Part shown: positions 31,830-42,289 of the stretch, piece after piece
Numbering within the stretch: the stretch's first letter is position 1
Layout of the letters: each line of letters starts with the position of its first letter
From: Cadophora sp. MPI-SDFR-AT-0126
Lineage: Eukaryota; Ascomycota; Leotiomycetes; Helotiales; Ploettnerulaceae
Direction: 5' to 3'
NCBI GenBank assembly: GCA_020747065.1
Contig: JAGMVK010000002.1
Location: 3,224,001-3,288,000, forward strand
DNA: 64,000 nt
The notes under the pieces: model-generated
Seen by the model: only the letters and a program-made list of their open reading frames with translations
Databases searched by the model: none
What the model was told of the DNA's origin: nothing
Program-made: the position numbers and the translations under genes

Positions 31830-33010
31830 GAGGAAGGCCTTTAGCAGCAACATTGTTACGGATTGAATCTGCGAACTCTGGATATGCATAAACGCTTCGA
31901 GAAAAATGAGCAGCATGTTTGTCTAGTACATTAATTACTCACTAGATACCATTGTTTTACCTCTCCAGTTGTCATTATCTAGTTGACTCTTCAGAGAACA
32001 AGCAACCACGTCAAGATCGTCGTCACAATAGATAGTTCGTAAAGATGCAGTATTGCCATGATTCTTCTCTACTACTGTACTGCCCCTCCAGTGACTCTGT
32101 ATAGATGCTCTCCTATCCATGCTCTTCATACGATAATTTTGTAGTGTACTATCGTCATGATATCTGGTCGAGTTGCATGCTGGGACGACTTTTTGACGTA
32201 TCTAAACATCTTCACATGATGATTTCAGCATAAATGAAAGAGTTCAGAGCTTGCATAACCACGTGTTTAGCCGGACTTATATTCAAAATCCTTTGTAGGC
32301 TCAAGTCGTAGCTTTGAAAGTCTGGAGAAGGTTCTTTGCAACAAACCCAATACCATTTTGTATTATATTTCAGTCACCTTATCGTATTCCATGAATTCTT
32401 CCTCAACCTCGCAGAGGAGTGTTACGGGTTGTGTTTTTGCAGTACCAGCTTCCCTACTTTCTAGTAAATGTATAACAGTAGCAAGCTGTGCTCCGATCCC
32501 AATACCTGTGGCGTACAAAATAACTGTGCCGTATTCTTCGTCCCTCGGATACAATCCATAAGGTCCATCAATTTAGGCATTGAGTCGTCGGCTATTTGTT
32601 TCTAAATTGGCAAGAATTTTAAGCTTCAGCGTAAATCCCGCTCTGACATCAATCAGAAACGTTACTAATCACCCATGGATGCGACAGCGAACGGGAGTGG
32701 CTTACCGACGGAATCCACAGCCGAATGTGTTGTCCGGCTCGAACTCGAATAGGCCGGGTCCGTTCTATATCGACTTTGAGAAGACTATCGCCATGAAAGA
32801 TCGCGGCTTTTGCTCTCTGAAGTATGAGCATCCCCATTCGCACGGAAGAGCAAGAAGTGCATAAATGCAGTGATATAAAATCTGACGGCTTTGATAAGCT
32901 GATAGGCGTGTCAAGTGGAGGAAACAACTTACAACAATGATAAACGCGAAGAAGACATGAGAGTGGCGGAGTAATTTATACAACATTTGACGTATAGAAG
33001 AGAAGGCCAC
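31830..33010 (-). pseudogene. eroded ferric-reductase-like gene
   Basis: Minus-strand pieces follow the order of FRE/NOX-type ferric reductases: a membrane segment MLYKLLRHSHVFFAFIIV with a haem-type His, RVRAGQHIRLWIPS of the FAD-binding domain, then GPYG...EYGTVILYATGIGIGAQLA of the NAD(P)H-binding domain, and weaker C-terminal pieces to about 31830. Stops and frame changes lie between every piece, and the N-terminal membrane spans are missing. Intact enzymes reduce Fe3+ at the plasma membrane for uptake. Confidence 0.7.
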
Positions 33011-34129
33011 GTATAGAACGGCTCGTTGGGGTGGTTTTAGCAGTCATAGAACTATAGTCTTTATTTATATATAGCAGATTCTTTCCACTATATTGAAGTG
33101 AAGTGAGGTTCCGCTTAGCGTGTATTGCTTTTGACCAGCAGGTGTTCTTGCCACTTACGTAGGAGCATCAAAGCCTACTAACGGCTAAAGCATCCTTGGG
33201 TATGAGGAGAGTGATAATAATGTGTACCGGTGCTCAAGAAGATCAATTACGAAGTTGCTACGATGGAAGGATGTTTGACCAAGGAGGCTGTCATAAGGGT
33301 CGCGGATGGTGCAGCAAAATTTCTTAGAATTTTGAGAGGTCGGGGATTCTCAACAGTTGCGTCTCTCTGTTCAATATAAAAGCTCTGCCTGCTACTCCCG
33401 ATCTCATACCCTTTTGGATCTTGGGCGCCGTAGACCAGCTTGTTCGCTGGAAGCAGTCGACATAGTCTTCTCCCCGACCAAGTCCATATTCTGAGCATTC
33501 TAGGGCAACATAATAGCTAAAATCTCGAATGATGCATGCTCCTTTCCAGAACATGGCATCTAGCCATCTAGCCTATGCCTCCGTCGCGCACGGGCCACGG
33601 TGCCGAATTGCGGCACCGTGGCCCGTGCGCGACGGAGGCGGGATAATCAGTCACGATCAGTCGTAAAATGGCCTCGAGCCAACAACGTCAACGGAATGCT
33701 GATTCGTCAAGCCACCACACGCGATTGATTGCCACATGATACCCGCAACCGCTTGCCCTCCTTTTGTTGCACATCGAGGTTTTGTTGGAAAATGCATATC
33801 ATCCAATGGCATGAAAAACCGTGATTTTTAAGTGGAAAAGGAGGTGGTTTGTTTCGGTCCTACCAAAAAGATTATGCCGTGGAACTTATCACAGAGATGT
33901 CTGAAGTACTCAAAGTCGCCGTTAGAAAGCGACAAAGTCGGCTACCTTCGCGCTAACTTTTGTTCCTAACACATGTCATGTATCCGCGATGAATTAGGTT
34001 GCAAGTTTGGGCCCCTTTAGTAGGACCATTTGGGCAGCTTGAGGCCGGATATGGTTCCATACCATATACTTTATATTGAGGGTCTTTGCCCGTCATCGTT
34101 CCTAAATACTCTTTTTATAACAACGCAAA
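33011..34129. other. intergenic with a perfect hairpin
   Basis: Apart from the inverted repeat at 33577-33639 nothing is recognised. The last 500 bases are the upstream region of an F-box gene. Confidence 0.4.
33577..33639. repeat. perfect 29-bp inverted repeat with 5-base loop
   Basis: The arms 33577-33605 and 33611-33639 are exact reverse complements and about 79% GC, far above the surroundings; the loop is AATTG. Left arm starts GCCTCCGTCGCGCACGGGCC. It may be two transposon ends joined head to head, a foldback element, or a transcribed hairpin. Confidence 0.95.
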
Positions 34130-35116
34130 ATGCCTCCCCCTCTCATTTCTCTACCACCCGAACTCCTTTGCAACATTTTGAAAAAGTTACCTTTCAAAGC
34201 TGGCCGTGAATTAATGGCAAGCTGCCGCAAAATTTACGACAATGGCAAGCCTGCTTTCGACCAAAAGTGCTTTAAGGTCATACCGCTCAGCTTAGAGGAC
34301 AAGAGTATGTTGCAAGCTGAAGAGCTAACGAAGAAACAACCGTGTTGTTTTCTTGAAGAGATTGTCATTCGAATAGACCGAGAATGTGACCGCCATCCGG
34401 GAAAACTCCATTTTGAAGACCGCCTACTGTCAATTTTCACTAATGCACGTCAGTTATCCACTAAATTCAACGCTATTACAATCCATTATGACCCAGAAGA
34501 GTTTGATTCGCGTGTAGGACGGTACCGCGCCCATACAAAGGCTGTGGTTTTTGCAATAAAAACTTTCTTAGAAGGTCACGAAAGCACCAATTTCAAAATC
34601 GGTATACAAAGTATCCGACTACACGATTGTGCTACTTTATTTGCTCTCGGCAAAAGTTTTCTGAACCGAGTGCAGTCTCTGGGTCTTAGACTCGAACCGT
34701 ATGATACTAGGCTAAGGTTTATCCAGGAGTTCCTACCTCTTGCAACAAATCTCAAAGAGATTTCTTTGATGAACGACACTGGCGAGACACTTCCTTCAAA
34801 CCATATTCGGAAGGCTACAAAGGCTATAAGTTCTGCAAACCTGAAAAGCATCTCAATCGCTGGAATTGATACTACTAATTATAAACTACAGAAAATCCTA
34901 CGTCCTTTTAAAGCTTCCTTGCAGAAGATAAAACTGCGACAGATTATGTTCGAACAAGAGTCATTTGACAGCTTCGTCGATCATATTTCTCGCAATTATT
35001 CTATAGAGGACTTTGACCTTGAAGAGATTTGGGAAACAGATGGTAAGAAGGAAAGTGAAGTCATTGATCCTATGTCACACTGGTATGACCTGCAGGCCAC
35101 CCCGCCCCCTTCCTAG
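34130..35116 (+). CDS. F-box-like protein, family B copy 2
   Basis: Intronless, 328 residues, ATG 34130. LPPELLCNILKKLPFKAGRE with LMASCRKIYDNG aligns with the start of 19049-20077, and FDQKCFKVIPLSL with FDKKCFRAIPVHL. Later Leu-rich parts (VQSLGLRLEPY, LKEISLMND, LKSISIAGI) also align. A likely SCF substrate receptor. A right-hand transposon end lies 223 bases downstream (35339-35407), as a left-hand end abuts copy 1. Confidence 0.75.
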   Translation: MPPPLISLPPELLCNILKKLPFKAGRELMASCRKIYDNGKPAFDQKCFKVIPLSLEDKSMLQAEELTKKQPCCFLEEIVIRIDRECDRHPGKLHFEDRLLSIFTNARQLSTKFNAITIHYDPEEFDSRVGRYRAHTKAVVFAIKTFLEGHESTNFKIGIQSIRLHDCATLFALGKSFLNRVQSLGLRLEPYDTRLRFIQEFLPLATNLKEISLMNDTGETLPSNHIRKATKAISSANLKSISIAGIDTTNYKLQKILRPFKASLQKIKLRQIMFEQESFDSFVDHISRNYSIEDFDLEEIWETDGKKESEVIDPMSHWYDLQATPPPS

Positions 35117-35338
35117 TACTCCTCATATGCCAGCACGACTTCAAATTAGTTCTTTTTGCAAGTAAGTAATCCGAAAGGGCACGGAATGCTGAAGGAGACA
35201 TAATCGAAAGATATAAATGAGGCGTCATGGTATAGAAACCGGGCTTAGAGTAGACTGTACAGTACACAGAGTTAAGTTAATCTTTTTGTTTTTGTAGACT
35301 TCTGGGCTAAGTTAAGTTAGTGTGCAGTTTGAGATGCT

Positions 35339-35407
35339 TAAAGTCGAAGTAACTTATCTATGATTTTTCTCGGCACGTATGGTTTCTCTGCACGTAGGGA
35401 GGGACGT
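35339..35407 (-). mobile_element. solo transposon end (right side)
   Basis: On the minus strand it reads ACGTCCCTCCCTACGTGCAG, continuing through ACGTGCCGAGAAAAATC to TTACTTCGACTTT, the same design as the ends at 20077, 53739 and 57057. The outer dinucleotide is TG, not TA, so the site has changed or the end is a relic. Confidence 0.65.
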
Positions 35408-35810
35408 TGCACCACTTCGGCAGTGCTTCCCGTTCACCTAGGATGGATCCACGGTCGATGATGGCAAGCCACTCTTCGTGAGCACAGCATTCTTCTCTGC
35501 CGCCGCCTCCTCCCCTTAAGGAATCACCTGCGCGTCTGCTGTCTGCCAGGTTTCTACGAAGGTTTCTACGAAGGTCTCGCTCTTTGTCAGGATTTAGGAG
35601 TGCCGTTTGAAGGAAGAGGGCTCAAGACAGGCGACACTTTTCCGTACAGCAACGCTTTGGAATCGGAAAACCAAAGCTCAAGTGGAAGACGTGTCGACAC
35701 CCAGGGGAGGGGGTAGTCAGCAGATTGGGAAGGTCTGGAGCACCCCTTCATGTCCGTATTCGGCAAACACTTCCCGAGTTGGAGATTCGAAGGATTCTGA
35801 AGTACTGAAC
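35408..35810. other. intergenic, nothing recognised
   Basis: Region between the transposon end and the broken kinase gene; a short direct repeat GGTTTCTACGAA occurs twice near 35549-35573. Confidence 0.4.
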
Positions 35811-37320
35811 TTACGTATTGGTGTCAGGTTGTCCCCCCTCCAAGCGTGTTAACTCGTCTTGGGTCATATCACTCCACTCACGTAATTCCTGCAACTTCTT
35901 TTGTGCCTCTGCAGTCCACCCATGGATTTTTGGCCATTCCAGATCTTCTTTGGTGTCAAAGAGATCGTTGTCCTTGAGATACTGAGTGTACCGCTCAGAA
36001 GCACGCAATCGCCGTACCAATCCTACTTGCAGCTCCTTGTTCTCAGGACGTTGGAAGAAACCAGGGACTACTTTGTCGCGAGATTCGTTGTAAAGTCTGG
36101 GGTAGATGCATTTGTAGAAGAGCAAGACGAGGTCAGATGGATCTATAAATATATAAGCCATCGGCAACGTGAAATCGTCTCGAAAATCCCAGTCTCGTGC
36201 AAGCTGAGAGTGAGTAGATGACAAATGTTTCCTCGACGACAGGACGCTCATGAATTCGGAGAGCTTGGAAGCGACCGATCCTGTATCATGGCCAGTAACC
36301 CAGGACGGGGGTAGAAAGAAATGCTGTGGAACCGTAACCGAAAACTCCCAGTCAATGATGCCGCGGATATGAAGCTCGTCATCCACGATGATATTATCGA
36401 CGCGGAGATCAGGATGGGATAGATAGAACGAGTCTCCTGACGAATCTGCCTTTAATCCGAGAGTCTTTTGAGCTTTCTCTAAGCTTAGAGCATAGAGTGC
36501 AAACTCCTCGCTCTCAGCGTCCTCCTAACCAAGTTCTTGGGAAGGCATTTGCCACATGTATCGAAGCAATTGGTATTGGTTCCTGAAGAATTCGTTTGTA
36601 GTGATAGCTGTGGAGCGTGTAGCTGTATAACCATCGACCTGGAGCTCGTTCTTGCGCATTGAAAAACCACCGACGATTTTCGGTCCGAATTCGACCTACA
36701 GTTGATTGAGGCGTGAAGGATTCTTCCCGGGGAAATATGAACGTCCATAATCGGGCCCGGACTCCAACTATCGTGCTTGGCATCAACGAGCCTCCTAGCG
36801 GAAATTCAAGCCGCCGTAGTTGGGCAAACATATCAACAACCTCCCCGAAAAACCGACGCCGGCAGTCTTCTGGGCTATCCCGAAGCATTTTTTTTTTGTC
36901 AAAGGTCGCCCATCAATGTAATCCAAGACCATGAATACTTGATGGGCCGAGGTATCTTGTCGGAGTCGACTCCTGCCGTATGCATATACCCTAGGGATAG
37001 GAATGTCTGTATGGTCGAGCACATATCTATACCATATCAGTCTTGAAGTAGCTGGCAGTAATCATGTAGGTAAAGCTTACTGTATTGTATAGACCTCACT
37101 GCGTACCTTATCCCATACATCGTGGACCGCTGGTTCGATGGGAAGCCTGACAAGCCGGGTGGTGCCATCGGAGAAGTCGAGGACGAAACAGACATTAAAG
37201 CTGCCTTGGCGCCGGCATCTGATGCTGCATGGCAAGCCACCGTTGTACTTGGAAGCTAGGGCACAGATGGCATCTGTGTCGATTGCGTCGATAAATTCGT
37301 CGCCCTTAATTTTGCGCTGC
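35811..37320 (-). pseudogene. broken aminoglycoside-phosphotransferase-family (APH) kinase
   Basis: The minus strand reads through the family in order: SKYNGGLPCSIRCRRQGSFN and VCFVLDFSDGTTRLVRLP at the start, a roughly 50-nt intron before 37024, HTDIPIPRVYAYG, MVLDYIDGRPLT, then FAQLRRLEFPLGGSLMP, KNELQVDGYTATRST, the catalytic SHPDLRVDNIIVDDELHI and RGIIDWEFS. Both the HxDxxxxN loop and the IDWE metal site survive. It is broken by a frame change at an A10 tract (36888-36897), a second frame change near 36770, and TAG codons at 36696-36698 and 36525-36527. Intact fungal members are uncharacterised small-molecule kinases. Confidence 0.85.
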
Positions 37321-38395
37321 TAGTCTGTAAGAGGCCTGAGATTGGATGGAGAGGGAAGGCCGCGTCTGAAAAAGTGGACGAGATGTGACCTCCAGAGACG
37401 ACCAATGTGGAAAAGACAATGTGGAATGGAAAAAAGGCGCTCAATGACTCGAAGCATCGGAATTAGTAAAGATGGTTGTGGGACATAGGCGAGTTGTCTA
37501 GCATCGATGGATGGTGATGGCGCGAGAGGTTGGAAATGGCGATGACGCGAAGTGGGCCTGAACAACATGTAGATGCCTCGACACCTCATAATTAAGGACA
37601 GAACGGGAGGTCATCATTTGTTTGCTTGAGGCTGCAACCATTCCGTCAAGCTGGCGACTTGAGGGCATACTGAACCTATATCGTGTACTTGCATATCATG
37701 GCATGAATGGACTGATGGACTGGTCACTTCCTGACGCCTGGTGATGCCCGCATGGTTTTTGTGCCGGCTAAATCGTAGGTACCTTGCGAGCCACCCCATC
37801 TGCGAGTAGTGGGCATCCAAGTCGAATTTTACGGCGATTGCAGAGCGATCCTGTTCCAAGGCGGCAGCGAGAATAGCTGTCAACGATTTCCCAGTAGAGC
37901 GGATCATATAATTCGGGTTGGTCGAGCACCACCTCTTGAGTCAAGAAGGGCGCTAGTGCCCAATCCTTTCAGCCTTGCATGACAGAGGCTGTCATCTACC
38001 TCTAGAAACATAGCCACTTCTCAAACTCATTGATGGGCTTGGAAATGAGAACCTCAGCCCGTCCATAACACGAGTGCACAATCGATAGATCGTAACCACA
38101 AGACACTGCTAACGGGTACGAGATTATCATCCCTCGTCTCAGCATTCATCTCAGCATGCACCTACTGGAACAGCCTTCCACTCCTCGATTCGATCAGTCC
38201 TACCCATTGCCACCAAGTATAACGGGAACTTGCATACGCTGAGTCTCAAACCCGTTTGACTATCGCACAGGTCGGAAGCAAGGCGAGTTCATGCTGCCAG
38301 ATGTGACGGTGTACTTGTGCCGATAGGATATCCCGGCGGAATTACCACAAATCCTTCCAATCCCTTGTGCCTGGCGGCTTAGGCCGATTTATGCA
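37321..38395. other. intergenic, possible minus-strand remnant
   Basis: A 97-codon minus-strand frame (37614-37907) shows no known motif. The region upstream of the kinase remnant may include its lost first exon. Nothing else recognised. Confidence 0.3.
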
Positions 38396-40445
38396 ATGAC
38401 ACCGGCCGCGCTTCCTCCACCTACAGCCATATGTGCTGAGAATATTGCCGTTCTCTTTCTCTTGCATCCCGTTCCTAACCCGCCCTCTCGTAACCCGATT
38501 GACCGTTTCCAGATTCGTCAGAATGGTTATTCATTATCGCTTCTGCGAGAGCGAAGCTTGACCGGCACGCTTGCATTCCTTTCGAGTCTAAAAGATGGGC
38601 CCGAGCATATTCCTGCTGTTTGTGTTCAGGAGGATCCCCAATCACGGTTCTTAAATGTCCTGCTTGCTGTGAATAAAGCCAGACCAAGCGATGGCAAAGA
38701 AGTCCTACAAACCCTCAAAGCAGGCTTCGAGAGGATCTTTGTACTGCTTTCCCAGGTATCAGACGGTCGGTGACCCCGTGCCTCATAGTTTCCGCTGCTA
38801 ATCAGACCCAGGAGCCGGCATAGCAGTCATCGAGGATCGAGTCTTCACCGAAATCATCTCTATGTGCTCGGTGCGCATACTCTGTCGTCTGCGTATCATC
38901 CCTAATAGCAGGAATACCCCAAGGCAACCCATGAAGGCACTGCTCCAGGACGCGGTGAATGCTCTCCGATGGCTAGAAAAGGAGGCAGGCCAGGACGCTA
39001 GGCTACCTGTACTCTGTAGATTGTGTATGGAGAGAGCCAAAGAGGTGGTCAAGTTGCTTGATGCCTGGACCAAATATCGCAAGCCTGCCCGGCTAGGGGA
39101 ATTAGTAGAAGGAGTCAATCATTTGTGGCGAGTTGGAGATCTTCAACACCTGCTTAGCACTATTCCGAACCGCACCATGGATCCAGCATCGAGGAAGAAC
39201 CTCTTGAATATCATCAGTAAGGTTGCAAGGTATCGGGAAGCTGCCAGATTCCTCTATCGCACAGCGAAGAAAATTCCCCTGGCCCGACAGATGAAAATTG
39301 TTCTGGTCAACTTACCTCAAGATGCATTCCAGAAAATACCGATAAATCAATATTCGCCCTCCTTTCCTTCCACGCTCTCGCGAATCAGTACATCATATGG
39401 ACAGCAATGGGATGTCGGCCAGGTCTGTCGGTTATTGAGGGTTGGTGAGGTTGAAGCGAATGAGCAATTTGCTCAGCATACTCGGAAAACCTTAAAGGAC
39501 GGAAAGATCCATGCCGAGATGCAGTTGCTCTTCTATTGTGAGCTCGAGGCTTCCAGTCTACCCCCTCGAGTTTTCTGTTCGTCCAAAGACGCCTGCTTTC
39601 TTTGTAATACTTTCATTCGCATGTACGGGAAGATTCACACACCGCGATGTCACGGAAGGCTGTACCCGGGCTGGCGACTGCCCTCCTCTCCGAGATTTAA
39701 TGAGATAGGGCGAAGATTCAACACGGAAACGGCAAATACTATAAGCAACAGCCTCATGACACTTCTTTCAAGACAGCAGAAGACTGCCTATCCGGATCCG
39801 CCTGAGAGCACACTCCTTACGCTACCTGCATCAGCGTCAACAATACGTAGCTTGGTACTGCCAGGGGCTGAGGAGGATGACTTTTTGTTACCTCAAACAC
39901 CAAATGGGTTTGGCACAGATAAGATACCGTTGATTTCGTCACATCTTAAGGCACTCTCGAATCCTTCGGACGGAATCGCGAGTGTTGGATCGATAGTGTG
40001 GGGAGATGGCGCTGTTGTTCAACCTGGGAATGATATCACCCCACAAACGCCTCACCCTCGAGGATTATCATCAGAAAGCATGCCTCTCGGTGATTACACA
40101 CTTCTTCAGGGTCAGATGCTGTCAAATGGCATTGAAGCCAACCACGTATCGCCACTATATGATGCAGGGTGCCTCGAAATTCAAATCGAATACTCGACAG
40201 GGTTGAGTCAGATCACACCGAATAGGCAGCCAGGGAAACTTTATTATAATATGGAATGGCTCGAAGCTGGCGAAGCCGAAAGAGTCCTAGACCAGCACCC
40301 ATCTTTGACCTTTAGCGCAGAATCGCTAGAGTGCGGAGTCTCGAAAAATCAAGGCGATCTGAATTGTTTTTACATTACTGCTGGGAGGTCGGTGCTAAAG
40401 ATCCTTCTTAAACCCAGCAATGATGGTTTAAGTTCGGGTTTGTGA
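38396..40445 (+). CDS. OTT_1508-like deaminase-fold protein
   Basis: Two exons: 38396-38765 and 38812-40445, intron 46 nt (donor GTCGGT, weak; GCTAATC branch). 667 residues; the join reads QVSDGAGIAVIEDRVF. The middle carries the zinc-deaminase signature: HAEMQLLFYCE supplies His and catalytic Glu, and CSSKDACFLC supplies the two Cys, followed by HGRLYPGWRLP. This matches the OTT_1508-type cytidine-deaminase-like family described in fungi and in bacterial polymorphic toxins. The N-terminal 250 residues are helical and probably a family-specific domain; the C-terminal 200 are acidic with LPQTP-type linkers. The substrate in fungi is not known to me. No signal peptide. Confidence 0.8.
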
Positions 40446-41143
40446 TACTCGTTTGAAAGGAGTAGGCGGATGAAGGCGAAACGGAAGGTTGACAAGCCTT
40501 CTACAGGCAACCGTTCAAGCAGATTGGATTGCGAACCTCTTTGCTAATGCATTGATTGAGATTATTGCAATAGCTTAATATATCTGATTCTATACTAGCA
40601 CCGCTGACTTAGCAATTCAACAAACCATTTCAAGGCTTTAACACTGCAAGATATCCAAAGTTGAACAATAACCGTATCCATAATTTCCTGAAATGTTAGG
40701 GAACCAGCCCTTCTCAAAATGACTCGCTCTCTGTCCTTTTTTCTAACTTGGGCAGTTATTCGGCGGCAAGGCGATAATAGTGATGCCGTTATTGACAAAA
40801 CTTCCAACAATCCGAAAGCCATAATGTGCATTATTAAAAAGATCCCTTAATCTGCGACACCACTATTACGCTTTTTTCACGCTTTAAACACATAAAACAA
40901 TTAGAAATCTATCTCTGTATTCGTCCACAATGCTAAAAGGTCATTCTTAGTGTTGTGGCGGCCAGAACGCGCCATGTCATCCACCATTGCCCTAGGGATT
41001 GAATCGTTACATACAGGCAGTCATAATAGTATCAGTCATGGTTGCTAGCCGTCAGATTATATAGTTATCTGCACCATTGTACAGCCAGCGTTTTGAAGCT
41101 CGCCTCCTTAGCTAAAAGCTCTCTCTTTATATGTGTATATGCC
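40446..41143. other. intergenic, nothing recognised
   Basis: A 78-codon minus-strand frame at 40595-40831 has no recognised motif. No repeats seen. Confidence 0.4.
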
Positions 41144-42257
41144 TCAAGGAGGCGAACAAGTGAGGTTTGCGTGGGCATAGTCGTAGGCGTCTAGGTATCC
41201 CATTAACTGGACCACAGCAGCGCATACCACTAGGACGTGAAAGATTGAATGGGAGCCCCACAAGTCGAATTTACCAGGATATCGACTTTCAGGAAACCTG
41301 GTCTGAGATTCACATGTGTTAAGTCGATTTCTTTATTATGTACAAAATTAGGAGGAGGCTTACCGCATAAAACGCAGTCCCCGATAGGAGGCAGCCTGCT
41401 TTTGCCATAGTATAAGGGAAAGCTTTTCTCATCATCTGTGACAAACCGAACACCTTGAGTCCATGTATTAAGGGCGTAACACCGCACAAGCCGGTCGCCA
41501 CGAACATAAGTGCTCGGAAAAGGCGATATTTTGTGCCCTGATACTTAGGATGCATTGTCATGAATATAGTCAACCCCCCGAAGAGTCCAATCTATGAGTA
41601 AAGAAACGGAAGAGTGTTAGGCACAAGTACAAGGTCTGGAGAAGGGAACGGGGAACTAAAACACGCATGTAAAGATCAACTTACGATAGACCAATAGATC
41701 TTCCGTGGCAGAGGTTCGCACCAGAAAACCATGTATATCCCCAAGACAAGATCGCCAAGTATAAATATCACTACCCCTAGCATGTCTAGTCGTAGGCATA
41801 AATGTTCCATGTGCTGTGAGTGGTTTATCATAGTGTGGTAGGTCGCTGACAACGATAGGCAGGTTACGGCCGCTAACATGAAAATAGAGAACGCGATGAA
41901 ATCTGCGCCAGTGACACCGGAATATCTACTAGCGAGGTACTGCTGGAGATACCACTCGCCGAGTAGGAAAAACACGGCCGGAATGAGATGGGAATATATG
42001 TTAACAGACTCGTTGTGGATGTACGACCAACTAGAGAACGAACCACGAGCCGAGCCTGAAATAGGTCGATAGCTATGCCAAACCCACTAGTTGGATTCAC
42101 GTCGGAACCATTCTGGCATCTCATCGAACGAGAGAAGAATTGGGCGTCCTGCCTTGCCGGCCCTAGATACGTCTTCACTGAAGGTTACCATTCCTGGCCC
42201 TTTGTGTGTCTTTGGCGGCTGTGGGGCTGAAACTCGAAGACGGGAAGCGGACGCCAT
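41144..42257 (-). pseudogene. PAQR/Izh-type (adiponectin-receptor-like) gene with one nonsense codon
   Basis: Three exons: 41685-42257, 41364-41591, 41144-41302; introns 93 and 61 nt. All splice sites and frames are intact over 320 codons except a TAG at codon 57 (42087-42089), between WFRRESN and WVWHSYRPISGSA. Family marks: SYIHNESVNIYSHLIP, SATYHT (metal His), LGVVIFILGDLVLGIYMVFW, and GSHSIFHVLVV with the last two His. Intact relatives are seven-span proteins of zinc or sterol/ceramide signalling in yeast. No ATG downstream of the stop precedes the first span, so the product would lack function unless the stop is read through. It could also be a strain-specific allele or a base error. Confidence 0.85.
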
Positions 42258-42289
42258 GAACTTGGGGTTGTTACTGATAATGAAAAAAA

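Noticed and set aside
41144..42257. Idea that TAG is read as an amino acid in this organism, since TAG interrupts both the PAQR and APH genes
   Set aside because: Several intact genes (MFS at 7748, F-box at 14816, F-box at 35114) end naturally in TAG, and the APH gene has frameshifts as well.
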